A DNA stretch of 64,000 bases. It comes from Microbacterium sp. MPKO10 (GTDB lineage: Bacteria > Actinomycetota > Actinomycetes > Actinomycetales > Microbacteriaceae). The stretch spans positions 248,001 through 312,000 of the forward strand of contig NZ_JAPCHX010000006.1 of assembly GCF_026107415.2 (NCBI RefSeq). The letters are read 5' to 3'. The translations under genes and the position numbers were made by a program. Under the pieces are notes generated by a model, which was not told the origin of the DNA, did no database searches, and saw nothing but the letters and a program-made list of their open reading frames with translations. Of this stretch, positions 46,597 through 57,257 are shown piece by piece (position 1 is the first letter of the stretch; each line of letters opens with the position of its first letter).

Positions 46597-47187
46597 ATGT
46601 CCCGACTGATCCCGCCCGTGCTGAGCACAGACGACCTACCGCTCGCGGTCTTGAGTGCGGCACGCCTCGACGGAACTCTGTGGCGCATGTACGACGGCTA
46701 TTGCCCCGTTGACGAGCCAGACAGACCCGAGCTTCGGGCAGATGCGCTCTCCCCTGAGCTGCAGGACAACGATGTCGTTGTAGGTCGGTCTGCGGCGTGG
46801 GTGCACGGAGCCAGCTCCACGATGGTCGGCCGGCTCGAGGTCAGACCGAAGGCGAGGCCGCTCGATGCCTGGAAGAGGGGAATCCGGTATCGCGAGCTCA
46901 GCCTTGCCCGGGCAGATGTCACAAGAGTCTCTCCGTGCACACCATGGGTGACCACCGTGGCGCGGACGATCGTGGACATCGCTCTCGACACCGAGAGGTC
47001 GCCTCACGACATCGAACTCGTCATGCAGCTGTGTCACGGTGATGCCGCGGTGGTTCGCGCGCATACGAACGATCTGGCGGCGTCACACCGCCGACCGGGC
47101 AAGGCCTCCGGCGTCGAATTCTTGCGAGCCGTCGCTGCGGCCGCACAGCGCCGTGACGCAGAGGGCAGATTGACTACCCTCCATTGA
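46597..47187 (+). CDS. AbiEi-antitoxin-like protein, orphan
   Basis: A 196-aa protein starting at the ATG 46597 (AAGG just upstream). The middle has the pattern [13 protein letters not shown]...LEVRPKA...[14 protein letters not shown] that recurs in the AbiEi type IV antitoxin-like / transcriptional-regulator family common in Actinobacteria. No AbiEii nucleotidyltransferase toxin lies next to it, so it is an orphan. Its 3' end overlaps the rel stop by 14 bases in convergent orientation. Family assignment is from the motif only. Confidence 0.7.
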   Translation: MSRLIPPVLSTDDLPLAVLSAARLDGTLWRMYDGYCPVDEPDRPELRADALSPELQDNDVVVGRSAAWVHGASSTMVGRLEVRPKARPLDAWKRGIRYRELSLARADVTRVSPCTPWVTTVARTIVDIALDTERSPHDIELVMQLCHGDAAVVRAHTNDLAASHRRPGKASGVEFLRAVAAAAQRRDAEGRLTTLH

Positions 47188-49417
47188 CCCGATAAACATC
47201 GTAGACGGCGTCGACGCGGCGCACAGCGTTCAGGACGCGTTCGAGATGTGTCGTGTCTCCCATCTCGAAGACGAATCGACTGATTGCGAGACGAGCGTGC
47301 GACGTCGTGACCGTGGCGGACAGGATGTTCACATGGTGCTCACTGAGCACCTGCGTGATGTCCGAGAGCAGAGCCGCACGATCGAGCGCTTCGACTTGAA
47401 TGTTGACGAGGAAGAGCCCCTTGGATGTCGGCGCCCATTCAACATCGATCATGCGCTCGGGTTCTTTCACGAGCGATTGCACGTTGTGGCAGTCCGATCG
47501 GTGAACCGAGACTCCAGACCCGCGTGTGACAAACCCGACGATCTGATCTCCGGGCACAGGTGTGCAGCACTTTGCGAGCTTGACGAGAATGTCAGGTGCT
47601 CCCCTGACGAGTACTCCGGACTCGGTATTCGATGCACGACTGCGTGGCCGCCCACGAACCGGCATATCGACGATGGTGTGCTCGGACTCGGCGTCTCCGT
47701 GCACCACCGATGCCGCCTTTTCCAGGACGGACTGCGTTGAGACGTGCCCCTCTCCGACCGCAGCGTAGAGAGCCGATACATCCGTGTAATGAAGCTGCGA
47801 AGCCACTTCGTTCAACGAATCGAGCTGCTGCAGCGGCAGGTTCTGCTTCCGGAACGCCCGGGCGATGGCATCCTTGCCCTGGTCGATCGCCTCGTCGCGG
47901 CGTTCTTTCGTGAACCACTGACGGATCTTGCTGCGGGCGCGGGGGCTCTTGACGAACCCGAGCCAGTCCTGGCTCGGACCGGAATCGGGATTCTTCGATG
48001 TGAATACCTCAACGACGTCACCGCTGGCGAGCGTCGACTCGAGCGGGACGAGGCGACCATTGACGCGTGCACCCATTGTCCGGTGCCCCACCTCGGTGTG
48101 CACGGCATACGCGAAGTCGACAGGTGTCGCGCCGGATGGCAGCCCGATGACACGTCCTTTGGGCGTGAACACGTAGACCTCTTTGGCTCCGATCTCGAAG
48201 CGCAGGGAGTCGAGGAACTCACTGGGATCCGCGGTCTCCGCCTGCCAATCAGAGATATGGGCCAGCCAGGCAAGATCCGTATCGGATGAGGGTCCGGATC
48301 CCTTGCTGCCGTTCATCCGCTCTTTGTACTTCCAGTGCGCCGCGACACCGTATTCGGCATGCTGGTGCATCTCATGCGTACGGATTTGAATCTCGACCGA
48401 TTTGCCCTCCGGCCCGATCACCGTGGTGTGCAACGACTGATAGAGGTTGAACTTCGGTGTCGCGATGTAATCTTTGAACCGACCAGGAATTGGCGTCCAT
48501 CGCGCGTGGATGGCACCGAGGACGGCATAGCAGTCGCGTACGCTGTTGACGAGCACGCGGATGCCGACAAGATCGTAGATGTCGTCGAAGTCACGACCGC
48601 GGACGACCATCTTTTGGTAGATCGAATAGTACTGTTTCGGTCGACCGACGACTTTGCCACGGATCTTCTGCGCCTTCAGGTCATCGTTGACAGCGTCGAT
48701 GACGATCTGAATGAAGTGCTCGCGCTGAGGAGTGCGTTGTTTGACGAGGCTCTCGATCTCTGCATAGATCTTCGGCTGCAAAACGGCGAAAGAAAGATCT
48801 TCAAGCTCCCATTTGATGGCCTGGATCCCCAGTCGATGTGCCAGCGGTGCGTAGATCTCGAGCGTTTCCGTCGCCTTCTTCGCTGCCTTCTCCGCCGGCA
48901 TGAAACCCCAGGTGCGGGCGTTGTGAAGGCGGTCGGCGAGCTTGATGATCAGCACGCGGATGTCCTTCGACATCGCGACGATCATCTTGCGCACGGTCTC
49001 TGCCTGTGCCGCCTCACCGTACTTGACCTTGTCAAGCTTGGTGACACCGTCGACGAGCATCGCGATCTCGTCGCCGAACTCCGCTCTCAGTTCGTCGAGC
49101 GTGTACTCGGTGTCTTCAACCGTGTCATGAAGCAGCGCAGCGGCGATGGTCTTCGACCCGATGCCGAGATCAGCGAGGATCTGCGCGACGGCAACAGGGT
49201 GGGTGATGTAGGGCTCGCCGCTGCGCCGCTTCTGTTCCCGATGCGCGCGTTCCGCAACCGTGTACGCCCGCTCGATCACGGACACATCGGCCTTCGGCTG
49301 ATGCATGCGTACGGTGCGGATCAGTCGATCGACTGCGCCGACAGGCTGTGCCCGTGAGAAGATGCGCGGCACAAGGCGCCGCAGCGACGCGGACTGAGGA
49401 GTCGTCGTCTCTGTCAT
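47174..49417 (-). CDS. rel: Bifunctional (p)ppGpp synthetase/hydrolase Rel
   Basis: Rel makes and degrades (p)ppGpp, the stringent-response alarmone. The 747-aa protein has the hydrolase HD domain ([27 protein letters not shown]), the synthetase domain with [23 protein letters not shown] (RxKD, the bifunctional type), a TGS domain with [27 protein letters not shown], a helical/zinc-finger region with [11 protein letters not shown], and a C-terminal ACT domain. ATG with a strong AAGGGGGTGA site. It ends the ruv-sec unit. Confidence 0.96.
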   Translation of the reverse strand: MTETTTPQSASLRRLVPRIFSRAQPVGAVDRLIRTVRMHQPKADVSVIERAYTVAERAHREQKRRSGEPYITHPVAVAQILADLGIGSKTIAAALLHDTVEDTEYTLDELRAEFGDEIAMLVDGVTKLDKVKYGEAAQAETVRKMIVAMSKDIRVLIIKLADRLHNARTWGFMPAEKAAKKATETLEIYAPLAHRLGIQAIKWELEDLSFAVLQPKIYAEIESLVKQRTPQREHFIQIVIDAVNDDLKAQKIRGKVVGRPKQYYSIYQKMVVRGRDFDDIYDLVGIRVLVNSVRDCYAVLGAIHARWTPIPGRFKDYIATPKFNLYQSLHTTVIGPEGKSVEIQIRTHEMHQHAEYGVAAHWKYKERMNGSKGSGPSSDTDLAWLAHISDWQAETADPSEFLDSLRFEIGAKEVYVFTPKGRVIGLPSGATPVDFAYAVHTEVGHRTMGARVNGRLVPLESTLASGDVVEVFTSKNPDSGPSQDWLGFVKSPRARSKIRQWFTKERRDEAIDQGKDAIARAFRKQNLPLQQLDSLNEVASQLHYTDVSALYAAVGEGHVSTQSVLEKAASVVHGDAESEHTIVDMPVRGRPRSRASNTESGVLVRGAPDILVKLAKCCTPVPGDQIVGFVTRGSGVSVHRSDCHNVQSLVKEPERMIDVEWAPTSKGLFLVNIQVEALDRAALLSDITQVLSEHHVNILSATVTTSHARLAISRFVFEMGDTTHLERVLNAVRRVDAVYDVYRVNGG

Positions 49418-49463
49418 CGCGGATCACCCCCTTGAACTCTCAAGGATACTGCTCCGCGGCTGA

Positions 49464-50465
49464 CTATTTGACCGCTTCCGTCTGCTTCGCGCGCTCGCGC
49501 GCGGCGAGGACGCGCGCGTCGCGCTTCTTGATCTCGGGCTCGTTCTGCCGGAACAGCGCGTAGAGCGGAGCGCCAACGAAGATTGTCGAGTACGTGGCGA
49601 CAATGATGCCGACAAACAGCGACAGCGAGATGTCCCGGAGCGTCTCCGCACCGAGGAGGAAGTCCCCGATCACCAGAATCGCCGCAACGGGAAGTGCCGC
49701 GACGACTGAAGTATTGATCGAGCGCACGAGGGTCTGGTTCACCGCGAGGTTCACCGACTCAGAGAACGTGCGTGGAGAGTCCTCACCGTCTTCGTGCGTA
49801 TTCTCACGGATCTTGTCGAAGACGACAACGGTGTCATACAGCGAGTATCCGAGAATTGTCAGGAATCCGATGACGGCAGCCGGCGTGATTTCGAATCCGG
49901 ATGCCGCGTAGACACCGAGCGTGATGACGAGCACATCGGCGAGTGTGACGATCGCCGCGGCTGACATCTTCCACGTTCGGAAGTACAAGGCCATGATGAT
50001 GAACGTGAGAACAAGGAAGATCACAAGGGCTGTCAGCGACATCTTTGTGACGTCGCTGCCCCACGTGGCTCCGACGAAGTTGGTGTTCACGTCGGAGTTC
50101 TCGACGCCGTACGCCTTCGCCAGTGTCTGTGTGATCTGATGTGTCTGCGCTGCTGTGAGCTGATCCGTCTGTACGCGAACGCCATCCTCGCCGACGATTA
50201 CAACGCGTGTCACAGCATCGGGCACGACCTCGGCGACAGCATCCGATGCCAGGGACTGTTCTGTGCTTTTCGCTCCCGAGATTGAGAACTGGGATCCGCC
50301 CGTGAACTCAATGCCGAAGTTGAATCCGCCCTTGAGAATAGGCGTCAGTATTGAGGCGATAACAAGGAGCGCGGCAATCGTGAACCACACGCGACGGTTG
50401 CCAACGAAGTTGACGGAGCGCTTTCCCGTGTAGAGGTCATTTCCGAACCGAACGAAGCTGGCCAT
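49464..50465 (-). CDS. secF: Protein translocase subunit SecF
   Basis: SecF with SecD uses the proton gradient to pull proteins across the membrane after SecA/SecYEG. The 333-aa protein has about six membrane helices, the first periplasmic domain with GIEFTGGSQF, and the conserved GYSLYDTVVVFDKIREN and LVRSINTSVVAALPVAAI motifs. ATG shares one base with the secD stop (TGATG). A basic C-terminal tail ends the protein. Confidence 0.96.
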   Translation of the reverse strand: MASFVRFGNDLYTGKRSVNFVGNRRVWFTIAALLVIASILTPILKGGFNFGIEFTGGSQFSISGAKSTEQSLASDAVAEVVPDAVTRVVIVGEDGVRVQTDQLTAAQTHQITQTLAKAYGVENSDVNTNFVGATWGSDVTKMSLTALVIFLVLTFIIMALYFRTWKMSAAAIVTLADVLVITLGVYAASGFEITPAAVIGFLTILGYSLYDTVVVFDKIRENTHEDGEDSPRTFSESVNLAVNQTLVRSINTSVVAALPVAAILVIGDFLLGAETLRDISLSLFVGIIVATYSTIFVGAPLYALFRQNEPEIKKRDARVLAARERAKQTEAVK

Positions 50466-52183
50466 CAGGAATCCTTCTCGTCATTCTTCGCGGACCCGGA
50501 CGATGCCATTTCGGCCTTCTTCCGCTCTGCGATTGTTTGCCGCTTCTGTGCTTCCTTGCTGGAAGAAGCGATCTTGGAGCGCTTCGCTGACACCGGGGTA
50601 CGAAACTGAGCCCGCCCGCGATACACGGCGCCCAAGGCATCTGGATCGAGGCCAGAGAGCGGATGCCCGCTGGAGAAGAAGCGTGTCTTCGCAAGCAACT
50701 GCAGCATCGGATGGGTGAAGATTACGACAACGAGCACGTCGATAATTGTCGTCACACCAAGCGTGAAAGCGAACCCTCGCACATTTCCCACAGCGAGGAC
50801 ATAGAGAACCACGGCAGCGAGGAGGTTAATCCCCTTGGCCGAGTAGATTGTGCGAGCCGCGCGCTTCCACCCTGCCTCGACGGCAGACTCCAGCCCTCGC
50901 CCATCACGAAGCTCATCGCGTATTCGCTCAAAGTAGACGATGAACGAGTCGACGGTGAACCCGATCGCGACAATCAGACCGGCAATTCCGGCAAGGGATA
51001 GACGATAGCCCTCACGCCACCCGAGAATCGCGATCACGAGATACGTGAGGACGGCGGCAATCACGAGCGAGAAGATCGTGACGAAGCCCAGAAGGCGATA
51101 TTGGAAGAGCGTGTAAACGACGACGAGCAGGAGCCCGATTAATCCAGTGATCAGACCGATCTCCAGCTGTGCCGATCCGAGCGTGGCCGAAATCTGGTTC
51201 GAGCTGAGCTCGGTGAAGTTGATCGGCAACGCACCATACTTCAGCTGATCGGCAAGCGCCTTCGAGGTCTCCTCAGTGAAGTTTCCGCTGATCTGCGCCT
51301 TACCATCGGAGATAACTGCTTGTGAACGCGGTGCTGAAATGACCTCGCCGTCGAGGACGATCGCGAACTGGTTCTTCGGGGACTCGGCGCCTGTCAGTCG
51401 CGAGGTGACGTCGGCGAACGCTTTTGAGCCGGTGCCATCGAACTCGAGATTGACGACCCACTGCCCTGTCGTTGCCCCGGTCTGGGTCTGGCCCATGCCC
51501 GCGGAGGCGTCGCTGATGTGGGCTCCCTCGACCTCCACAGGTCCGAGAATGTACTTGACGGTTCCGTCTGACTCGCAGGCGACGATCGGCTCATCTTCCG
51601 GCGCGCTTGCGGCTTCGCCGCGTTCGGCGTCGCAGTCGAACGCCTGATACTCCTGCTGCAGATGCGGTGTGATCCAGCTGTCGTCGCTCGCGTCCGTCGG
51701 GGATGCCGTCGGCTCACTCGGAACAGAGGCGTCAGGCGACGGATACGGAGTGGACTCTCCATCTTCACCCACAAACTCATTCGACGGCTCGCCGGCGACC
51801 AGAACGGGCCGGAAGGAGAGCTTCGCCGTTGAGGTGACGCGGTCGCGCGTCTCCTGGTCCGCAACACCGGGAATGGCCACGACAATGTTGCGACCGCCCT
51901 CTGTCGTCACCTGGGCCTCGGTCACACCGGACGCGTTGACGCGCTGGCGAATAATGGAGACCGCCTGATCGAGCTGTTCCTGTGAGACATCGGAATCGTC
52001 AGAGACCTCGGCTTCGAGGATGATCTGAGTTCCGCCCTCCAGATCAAGAGCGAGCTTCGGAATGAAAGTCGCTCCGCCCCAGAGAACGCCACCGATGAGG
52101 ACCGCAAGAAGGGCGAAGACGATGAATCCCAGCCAGGAAAGCGATCGGGTCGCCTGTCGGGTCGGTGTGGAGCGTGGAGACAC
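50465..52183 (-). CDS. secD: Protein translocase subunit SecD
   Basis: SecD forms the export-assisting complex with SecF. The 572-aa protein has a first membrane helix, the large P1 domain starting LDLEGGTQIILEAE, then five helices with LPINFTELSSNQISATLG, AIGFTVDSFIVYFERIRDELRDGRGLESAVEAGWKRA and GFAFTLGVTTIIDVLVVVIFTHP. Within P1 a low-complexity Ser/Pro/Asp/Glu insert (near residues 140-175) is typical of actinobacterial SecD. GTG start with a weak ribosome site. Confidence 0.95.
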   Translation of the reverse strand: MSPRSTPTRQATRSLSWLGFIVFALLAVLIGGVLWGGATFIPKLALDLEGGTQIILEAEVSDDSDVSQEQLDQAVSIIRQRVNASGVTEAQVTTEGGRNIVVAIPGVADQETRDRVTSTAKLSFRPVLVAGEPSNEFVGEDGESTPYPSPDASVPSEPTASPTDASDDSWITPHLQQEYQAFDCDAERGEAASAPEDEPIVACESDGTVKYILGPVEVEGAHISDASAGMGQTQTGATTGQWVVNLEFDGTGSKAFADVTSRLTGAESPKNQFAIVLDGEVISAPRSQAVISDGKAQISGNFTEETSKALADQLKYGALPINFTELSSNQISATLGSAQLEIGLITGLIGLLLVVVYTLFQYRLLGFVTIFSLVIAAVLTYLVIAILGWREGYRLSLAGIAGLIVAIGFTVDSFIVYFERIRDELRDGRGLESAVEAGWKRAARTIYSAKGINLLAAVVLYVLAVGNVRGFAFTLGVTTIIDVLVVVIFTHPMLQLLAKTRFFSSGHPLSGLDPDALGAVYRGRAQFRTPVSAKRSKIASSSKEAQKRQTIAERKKAEMASSGSAKNDEKDS

Positions 52184-52230
52184 CTATGTACTCAGCTTTC
52201 TATTGCAGTGTGGCCTGGCGCCTCGAAGGG

Positions 52231-52605
52231 CTACGCGTTGTCAGACTTGTTGTCGCCGTTGGACGATGTGTCGTCGACGTCGACATCTGTCTCGGACTCA
52301 TCGACCTGGTCGACATCGTCAATGGCCTCGTCCGTCGGCTCTTCGTCCGTGTCAATGACGCGTGTGATGGTCTGACGGTGAACGGTGAGGACCACACCGG
52401 GGCTCGTTTGCAGTTCGACCTTGTTCTCTTCATCGTCGATCGAGAGGATCGTCCCGAAAAGCCCGAAGTTCGTCATGACGTCGGCGCCGGGAGTGACCTT
52501 TGACTGGAGGTCCTGCTGCTCACGCTTGCGCTTCTGGCTGTTCCGGAACATAAAGAAAATGAGAACGGCCAGGACGGCAAGCATGCCAATGGTTAACGGA
52601 TCCAT
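52231..52605 (-). CDS. yajC: Preprotein translocase subunit YajC
   Basis: YajC is a small accessory of the SecDF complex. The 124-aa protein has one N-terminal membrane helix (residues 3-19), a basic stretch RNSQKRKREQQ, the conserved core VTPGADVMTNFGLFGTILSIDDEENKVELQTSPGVVLTVHRQTI, and an extended acidic tail very rich in Asp, Glu, Ser and Thr. Position between ruvB and secD is the standard one. Confidence 0.94.
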   Translation of the reverse strand: MDPLTIGMLAVLAVLIFFMFRNSQKRKREQQDLQSKVTPGADVMTNFGLFGTILSIDDEENKVELQTSPGVVLTVHRQTITRVIDTDEEPTDEAIDDVDQVDESETDVDVDDTSSNGDNKSDNA

Positions 52606-52670
52606 ACAGTTTCACGGCTTTCCGCGGCAAAATACCGCTGATTGTGGGGGCGGCTGGAGGGCCAGAGTCG

Positions 52671-52676
52671 ATTATA
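52671..52676 (-). promoter_or_regulatory. Candidate -10 TATAAT before yajC-secDF
   Basis: A perfect TATAAT on the minus strand overlaps the ruvB stop codon (TAA is part of it), 66 bases upstream of the yajC ATG. No good -35 at 16-18 bases is visible, so it may be a weak internal promoter, or simply a by-product of the stop context. Confidence 0.3.
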
Positions 52677-53697
52677 GGGTATCGAGCGGGAGCGCCTCCT
52701 GAGCGCGGGCAATGCCGAAGTGACGATAAGCGAGTTCTGTTGCCACTCGTCCTCTCGGTGTGCGCGTGATGAGACCGATCCGCACAAGGAAGGGCTCAAC
52801 GACGCTTTCGATCGTTTCGCTCTCTTCCCCAACCGACACGGCAAGCGTGCTGAGCCCGACAGGACCGCCGTTGAACCGGGTGAAAATCGTCGTCATGACG
52901 GCGCGATCAAGGCGGTCGAGTCCGAGTTCGTCCACGTCATAGAGGCGCAGCGCGGCCTTCACAGCATCCACGTCCCCCGTCGTGCCATGCACCAGCGCGT
53001 AGTCACGAACACGGCGAAGCAGCCGGTTCGCGATTCTCGGTGTGCCGCGGCAGCGTCCCGCAATCTCGGCGATGGCGTCACGGTCGATCCCGAAATCGAG
53101 CATCGGCGCCGCGCGCTCGATGACGCGCTCGAGATCCGCATCGTCGTAGAACTCGAGGTGGGCCGTGAACCCGAATCGATCCCGAAGCGGATTCGGCAGG
53201 AGGCCGGAACGGGTGGTCGCGCCGACGAGAGTGAAGGGGGCGAGATCGAGCGGAACCGATGTGGCGCCGGCACCCTTGCCGACCATGATGTCGATGCGGA
53301 AGTCCTCCATGGCGAGGTACAGCATCTCTTCGGCCGACCGAGCCATCCGGTGAATCTCATCAATGAACAGGACTTCGCCCGGGACGAGACTGGACAGTAC
53401 GGCGGCGAGATCACCGGCATGCTGGATGGCCGGGCCGCTTGACATGCGTAGCGGTTGCCCTGACTCGTGCGCGACGATCATCGCGAGCGTCGTCTTGCCG
53501 AGCCCGGGCGGACCAGCGAGCAGAATGTGATCCGGTGTGCGGTTCTGGAGCGCTGCCGCTTTGAGAAGCAGTTCAAGCTGCCCGCGCACTTTGGGCTGGC
53601 CGACGAACTCCGCAAGGCTGCTCGGCCGAAGGGCTCCCTCAAAGGCGAGCTCTGCCTCCGAGAGGGCGTCAGATGATGTCAGTTCGCCATCGCTCAT
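52672..53697 (-). CDS. ruvB: Holliday junction branch migration ATPase RuvB
   Basis: RuvB is the hexameric motor that drives branch migration with RuvA. The 341-aa protein has Walker A GPPGLGKT (residues 62-69), Walker [10 protein letters not shown], sensor [18 protein letters not shown] and the arginine finger in the same loop, then the C-terminal winged helix ([31 protein letters not shown]). ATGA overlap with ruvA. Confidence 0.97.
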   Translation of the reverse strand: MSDGELTSSDALSEAELAFEGALRPSSLAEFVGQPKVRGQLELLLKAAALQNRTPDHILLAGPPGLGKTTLAMIVAHESGQPLRMSSGPAIQHAGDLAAVLSSLVPGEVLFIDEIHRMARSAEEMLYLAMEDFRIDIMVGKGAGATSVPLDLAPFTLVGATTRSGLLPNPLRDRFGFTAHLEFYDDADLERVIERAAPMLDFGIDRDAIAEIAGRCRGTPRIANRLLRRVRDYALVHGTTGDVDAVKAALRLYDVDELGLDRLDRAVMTTIFTRFNGGPVGLSTLAVSVGEESETIESVVEPFLVRIGLITRTPRGRVATELAYRHFGIARAQEALPLDTL

Positions 53698-54317
53698 GAG
53701 CGTCCTCCGTGAGACGGAGCGGGACCAAGCTGAGCGAGCGCAAGGCGGAGCAATGTCTGCACGGTCGCCGTTGACAGGTCAGGCTGCGCGGCCAGAACGG
53801 CATTCAACGCCGACTCGGCATCGCGTTCCGACCAGCCGAGCCCGGTGAGAGCCATCACGACGTCAGTGCCGCTGGTGCTCGTGCTGACGGGAGCAGTGCC
53901 CTCGTCGGTGTAGGCGAGACTCGAGATCTTGCCCGAGAGCGACAGAATGATGAGTTTTGCCGTTTTCGGCCCGATTCCGCTGACGGCCCGGAACGCCTTG
54001 TCATCTTCGTTCTCGACGGCCGCTGCAACCTGACCGGGCCCGAGTGCCGAAAGAACACCGAGTGCAGACTTCGGACCGACACCGGTGACACTAAGCAACA
54101 GCTCAAAGATCTCAAGCTGCTCGATGGTCTCGAATCCGAACAGGCTAAGGGCGTCCTCACGGACGATCAGGCTTGTGTGGATAAATGCTGTGTCGCCGGT
54201 GCGGAGCGCCAGTTCATGCTCCGGCGTGACCTGGACGGAGAGGCCGACGCCCCCAACCTCAATGACGACGCGACCATCACGGCTCGCGAGTACCGTCCCA
54301 TGTACCGAAGAAATCAC
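53694..54317 (-). CDS. ruvA: Holliday junction DNA-binding protein RuvA
   Basis: RuvA holds four-way junctions open for RuvB. The 207-aa protein shows the N-terminal OB fold ([30 protein letters not shown]), the two helix-hairpin-helix motifs ([19 protein letters not shown] and [17 protein letters not shown]) and the C-terminal RuvB-binding domain. GTG start 35 bases after ruvC, preceded by TAGGCT-GGAATC, so probably able to start as a leaderless mRNA. Confidence 0.96.
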   Translation of the reverse strand: MISSVHGTVLASRDGRVVIEVGGVGLSVQVTPEHELALRTGDTAFIHTSLIVREDALSLFGFETIEQLEIFELLLSVTGVGPKSALGVLSALGPGQVAAAVENEDDKAFRAVSGIGPKTAKLIILSLSGKISSLAYTDEGTAPVSTSTSGTDVVMALTGLGWSERDAESALNAVLAAQPDLSTATVQTLLRLALAQLGPAPSHGGRS

Positions 54318-54323
54318 GATTCC

Positions 54324-54329
54324 AGCCTA
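54324..54329 (-). promoter_or_regulatory. Candidate -10 box for leaderless ruvA
   Basis: TAGGCT six bases (GGAATC) before the ruvA GTG on the minus strand. From the start codon upstream, 20 of 21 bases equal the block before hisE, 39 kb away. Confidence 0.55.
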
Positions 54330-54352
54330 TTCGGTGACACCGACACCACAGG

Positions 54353-54931
54353 TCAGGCTCGCGGAGCGCGGTCCCTGCGTGTCGCCCGCTCCGCCTCAAG
54401 CCAGGCGCGCTGAGCCGGGGTTTCGGCCGCTGAGCCGCTCGACGTGACATGGCTGCCGATTCGCCACGCGTGGCACAGTGCGAGCGCGAGGGCGTCCGCG
54501 GCATCAGCAGGAGTCGGCGGAGCGGCGAGACGAAGGATGCGAGTCACCATTGCCGCAACCTGCTTCTTCTCCGCCGAGCCATAGCCCGTCACGGCCGCCT
54601 TGACTTCCGACGGTGTGTGGTGTCCCACCCGGAGGCCACGGCGCGCCGCGGCGGCGAGAGCGATCCCACTGACTTGAGCTGTGCCCATCACGGTGCGGAG
54701 ATTGTGCTGCGCGAATACCCGCTCGACGGCGACGGCCTGAGGACGATACTCGTCGAGAATGTGGTCGATCCCGTCTGCGATCGTGAGCAGCCGTGCTTCG
54801 ATTTCTGCATCGGCATGGCTGCGGATAACACCGAAATGCACAAGCTCGGCCGTCCGGTTCGCTGCGACATCGACTACGCCGATTCCGCATCGGGTGAGCC
54901 CTGGGTCGATTCCGAGAACCCGCAGCGCCAC
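54353..54931 (-). CDS. ruvC: Crossover junction endodeoxyribonuclease RuvC
   Basis: RuvC resolves Holliday junctions by paired nicks. The 192-aa RNase H-fold protein has the catalytic acids in [11 protein letters not shown] (Asp8), AVAVERVFA, and the C-terminal [17 protein letters not shown] start three bases after the yebC stop. Completes a ruvC-ruvA-ruvB set. Confidence 0.96.
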   Translation of the reverse strand: MALRVLGIDPGLTRCGIGVVDVAANRTAELVHFGVIRSHADAEIEARLLTIADGIDHILDEYRPQAVAVERVFAQHNLRTVMGTAQVSGIALAAAARRGLRVGHHTPSEVKAAVTGYGSAEKKQVAAMVTRILRLAAPPTPADAADALALALCHAWRIGSHVTSSGSAAETPAQRAWLEAERATRRDRAPRA

Positions 54932-54934
54932 GCG

Positions 54935-55696
54935 TCAGTCTTCGTCGTCTTCGAGCTGTGCGCGAACGTCGGCGCTGATGTCGAGGTTACTGTAGATGTT
55001 CTGCACATCGTCGGAATCCTCGAGGGCATCAATCAGCTTGAAAACCTTGCGTGCGGTGTCAGCGTCGACCTCGATTTTGATGTTCGGCACGAAGGCGACG
55101 TCGGCGGAGTCGTAGTCGATGCCCGCGTCCTGAAGCGCGGACCGTGCGGGCACGAGATCCGTGGCCTCGGTGATGATCTCGAAAGACTCATCTTCCGTCT
55201 GGACTTCTTCAGCCCCCGCATCGAGCACAGCGGCGAGGACGTCGTCCTCCGTGGTGTCTTCCTGCGGAACGACGATGACGCCCTTGCGCTCAAAGTTGTA
55301 GGCAACGCTTCCCGGGTCGGCCATCGTTCCGCCGTTGCGGGTCATCAGCGTGCGGACATCGGCAGCGGCGCGATTCTTATTGTCGGTGAGGCACTCAATC
55401 AGGAGTGCGACACCATTCGGCCCGTAGCCCTCATACATGATCGTCGTGTATTCGATGGACTCTCCCGTGAGCCCGCCGCCTCGCTTGATCGCCCGATCGA
55501 TGTTGTCGTTGGGCACCGAGGTCTTCTTGGCCTTCTGCACGGCGTCCTGCAGCGTCGGGTTCCCCGCAAGGTCCGGTCCCCCGATTTTGGCGGCGACTTC
55601 GATGTTCTTGATGAGCTTTGCAAACGACTTCGCGCGCCGCTGATCGATGATCGCCTTCTTGTGCTTCGTCGTCGCCCACTTGGAGTGCCCTGACAT
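54935..55696 (-). CDS. yebC: YebC/PmpR-family regulatory protein
   Basis: YebC-family proteins bind DNA as regulators in some bacteria, and recent work also ties them to translation of difficult sequences. The 253-aa product begins at the conserved [16 protein letters not shown], with GAGGGAG upstream; an upstream in-frame GTG adds four residues with no support. Conserved core [35 protein letters not shown] and an acidic C-terminus. The yebC-ruvC pairing is widespread. Confidence 0.95.
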   Translation of the reverse strand: MSGHSKWATTKHKKAIIDQRRAKSFAKLIKNIEVAAKIGGPDLAGNPTLQDAVQKAKKTSVPNDNIDRAIKRGGGLTGESIEYTTIMYEGYGPNGVALLIECLTDNKNRAAADVRTLMTRNGGTMADPGSVAYNFERKGVIVVPQEDTTEDDVLAAVLDAGAEEVQTEDESFEIITEATDLVPARSALQDAGIDYDSADVAFVPNIKIEVDADTARKVFKLIDALEDSDDVQNIYSNLDISADVRAQLEDDED

Positions 55697-55765
55697 GTGC
55701 TCCCTCACTGCGTCTTGTAAAGTACGGCCATTCTACGGCAGGCCTGCGCTCGGCCCATTTCGTCG

Positions 55766-56365
55766 TCACCCGAGGCGGGTGCGCACGCGCTCGAGAAAGC
55801 GTTCGTGGAATCGCCGCTCCCCCGACATCTCAGGGTGAAAGGAGAGACCCATGACGTTTCCCTGCTCGACGGCGACGATGCGGCGATCGTCGAGCTGGCT
55901 CAGAACCGTCACATCAGCGGCGGCCCTCGTGACGATGGGAGCCCTGATGAAAACAGCATGGACCGGTGTCGATCCGAGTACCGGAACGTCGAGATCGGTC
56001 TCGAACGACTCAGTTTGCGAGCCAAATGCGTTTCGCTGCACCGTCACGTCGAGTCCGCCGAATGTGCGCTGGCCGGAGATGCCGTCCGAGAGCTCACGAG
56101 CAAGCATGATGAGCCCCGCGCAGGTGCCGAGGACGGGGAGCCCCGCCCTGATCGCCGCGCTGAGCGGCTCTGCCACCCCGAACAGGCGGCTGAGCTTGTC
56201 GATCACACTGGACTCGCCACCGGGTATGACGAGGCCATCGATGATGGAGAGCTCTCGCTCATTACGAACCGATAAGACGTCAACGTTGAGTTCACCGAGC
56301 AGGGCGGCGTGCTCGCGCACATCGCCCTGCAGTGCGAGAACTCCGACCCGTGGTCTACCAGCCAC
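55766..56365 (-). CDS. pdxT: PLP synthase glutaminase subunit PdxT
   Basis: PdxT hydrolyses glutamine and passes ammonia to PdxS for direct pyridoxal 5'-phosphate synthesis. The 199-aa class-I glutaminase has [24 protein letters not shown], nucleophile Cys82 in [11 protein letters not shown] and the His-Glu in [14 protein letters not shown] start inside the pdxS end (11-base overlap) couples the two subunits. PLP made here serves enzymes such as TrpB. Confidence 0.96.
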   Translation of the reverse strand: MAGRPRVGVLALQGDVREHAALLGELNVDVLSVRNERELSIIDGLVIPGGESSVIDKLSRLFGVAEPLSAAIRAGLPVLGTCAGLIMLARELSDGISGQRTFGGLDVTVQRNAFGSQTESFETDLDVPVLGSTPVHAVFIRAPIVTRAAADVTVLSQLDDRRIVAVEQGNVMGLSFHPEMSGERRFHERFLERVRTRLG

Positions 56366-57257
56366 GCTCGGACAGGCGGTGCGGAGCCGGAAGGTCGCCG
56401 ACGTTGATCCCGACCATGGCCTCTCCCAGGCCGCGTGACGCCTCGGTGATCACCGACGGGTCGTCATAGAAGGTCGTCGCCTTGACGATGGCCGCGGCGC
56501 GCTGAGCGGGATTGCCCGATTTGAAGATGCCTGAGCCGACGAAGACTCCGTCGGCGCCGAGCTGCATCATCATGGCTGCGTCAGCCGGTGTGGCAACTCC
56601 GCCGGCGGTGAAGAGCACGACCGGGAGCTTGCCTGTCTCGGCGATCTCCTCGACGAGCGCGAACGGTGCCTGCAGCTCCTTGGCGGCAACGTAGAGCTCG
56701 TCCTTCGACAGCGCCGTCAGAGCGCGAATCTCGGACGTGATCGCACGGATGTGCTTCGTCGCCTCAGAAACGTCGCCCGTTCCGGCTTCGCCCTTCGAGC
56801 GGATCATGGCCGCGCCTTCGTTGATGCGCCGAAGTGCCTCGCCCAGGTTCGTGGCACCGCAGACGAACGGAACCGTGAAATTCCACTTGTCGATGTGGTT
56901 GACGTAATCGGCAGGGCTGAGGACCTCCGACTCGTCGACGTAGTCGACATCGAGCGCCTCAAGCAGCTGAGCTTCGACGAAGTGTCCGATTCTGGCCTTG
57001 GCCATGACGGGGATCGACACCTCGCTGATGATCGCCTCGATGAGATCTGGATCGCTCATGCGTGCGACGCCGCCCTGTGCTCGAATATCGGCGGGAACGC
57101 GCTCAAGCGCCATGACGGCGACCGCACCAGCATCCTCGGCGATTCGCGCCTGTTCGGGCGTGACAACGTCCATGATGACGCCGCCCTTCAGCATCTCAGC
57201 GAGGCCGCGCTTGACACGGCCCGTTCCGACCTGGTTCTGCGTAGATGTCTCAGTCAT
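56355..57257 (-). CDS. pdxS: PLP synthase lyase subunit PdxS
   Basis: PdxS builds PLP from ribose-5-phosphate, glyceraldehyde-3-phosphate and ammonia from PdxT. The start at 57255-57257 ([32 protein letters not shown]) overlaps the HIT gene by eight bases and has GGAGAG upstream; product 300 aa. Motifs: [42 protein letters not shown] and the [11 protein letters not shown] phosphate loop, typical of the highly conserved SNZ family. Confidence 0.97.
   Translation of the reverse strand: MTETSTQNQVGTGRVKRGLAEMLKGGVIMDVVTPEQARIAEDAGAVAVMALERVPADIRAQGGVARMSDPDLIEAIISEVSIPVMAKARIGHFVEAQLLEALDVDYVDESEVLSPADYVNHIDKWNFTVPFVCGATNLGEALRRINEGAAMIRSKGEAGTGDVSEATKHIRAITSEIRALTALSKDELYVAAKELQAPFALVEEIAETGKLPVVLFTAGGVATPADAAMMMQLGADGVFVGSGIFKSGNPAQRAAAIVKATTFYDDPSVITEASRGLGEAMVGINVGDLPAPHRLSERGW

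Noticed and set aside
54449-55693. Plus-strand 414-codon frame opposite ruvC-yebC, and the similar 411-codon frame at 22211-23446 opposite gmk-pyrF
   Set aside because: Both cross two well-supported minus-strand genes and show no known domain or start signal.
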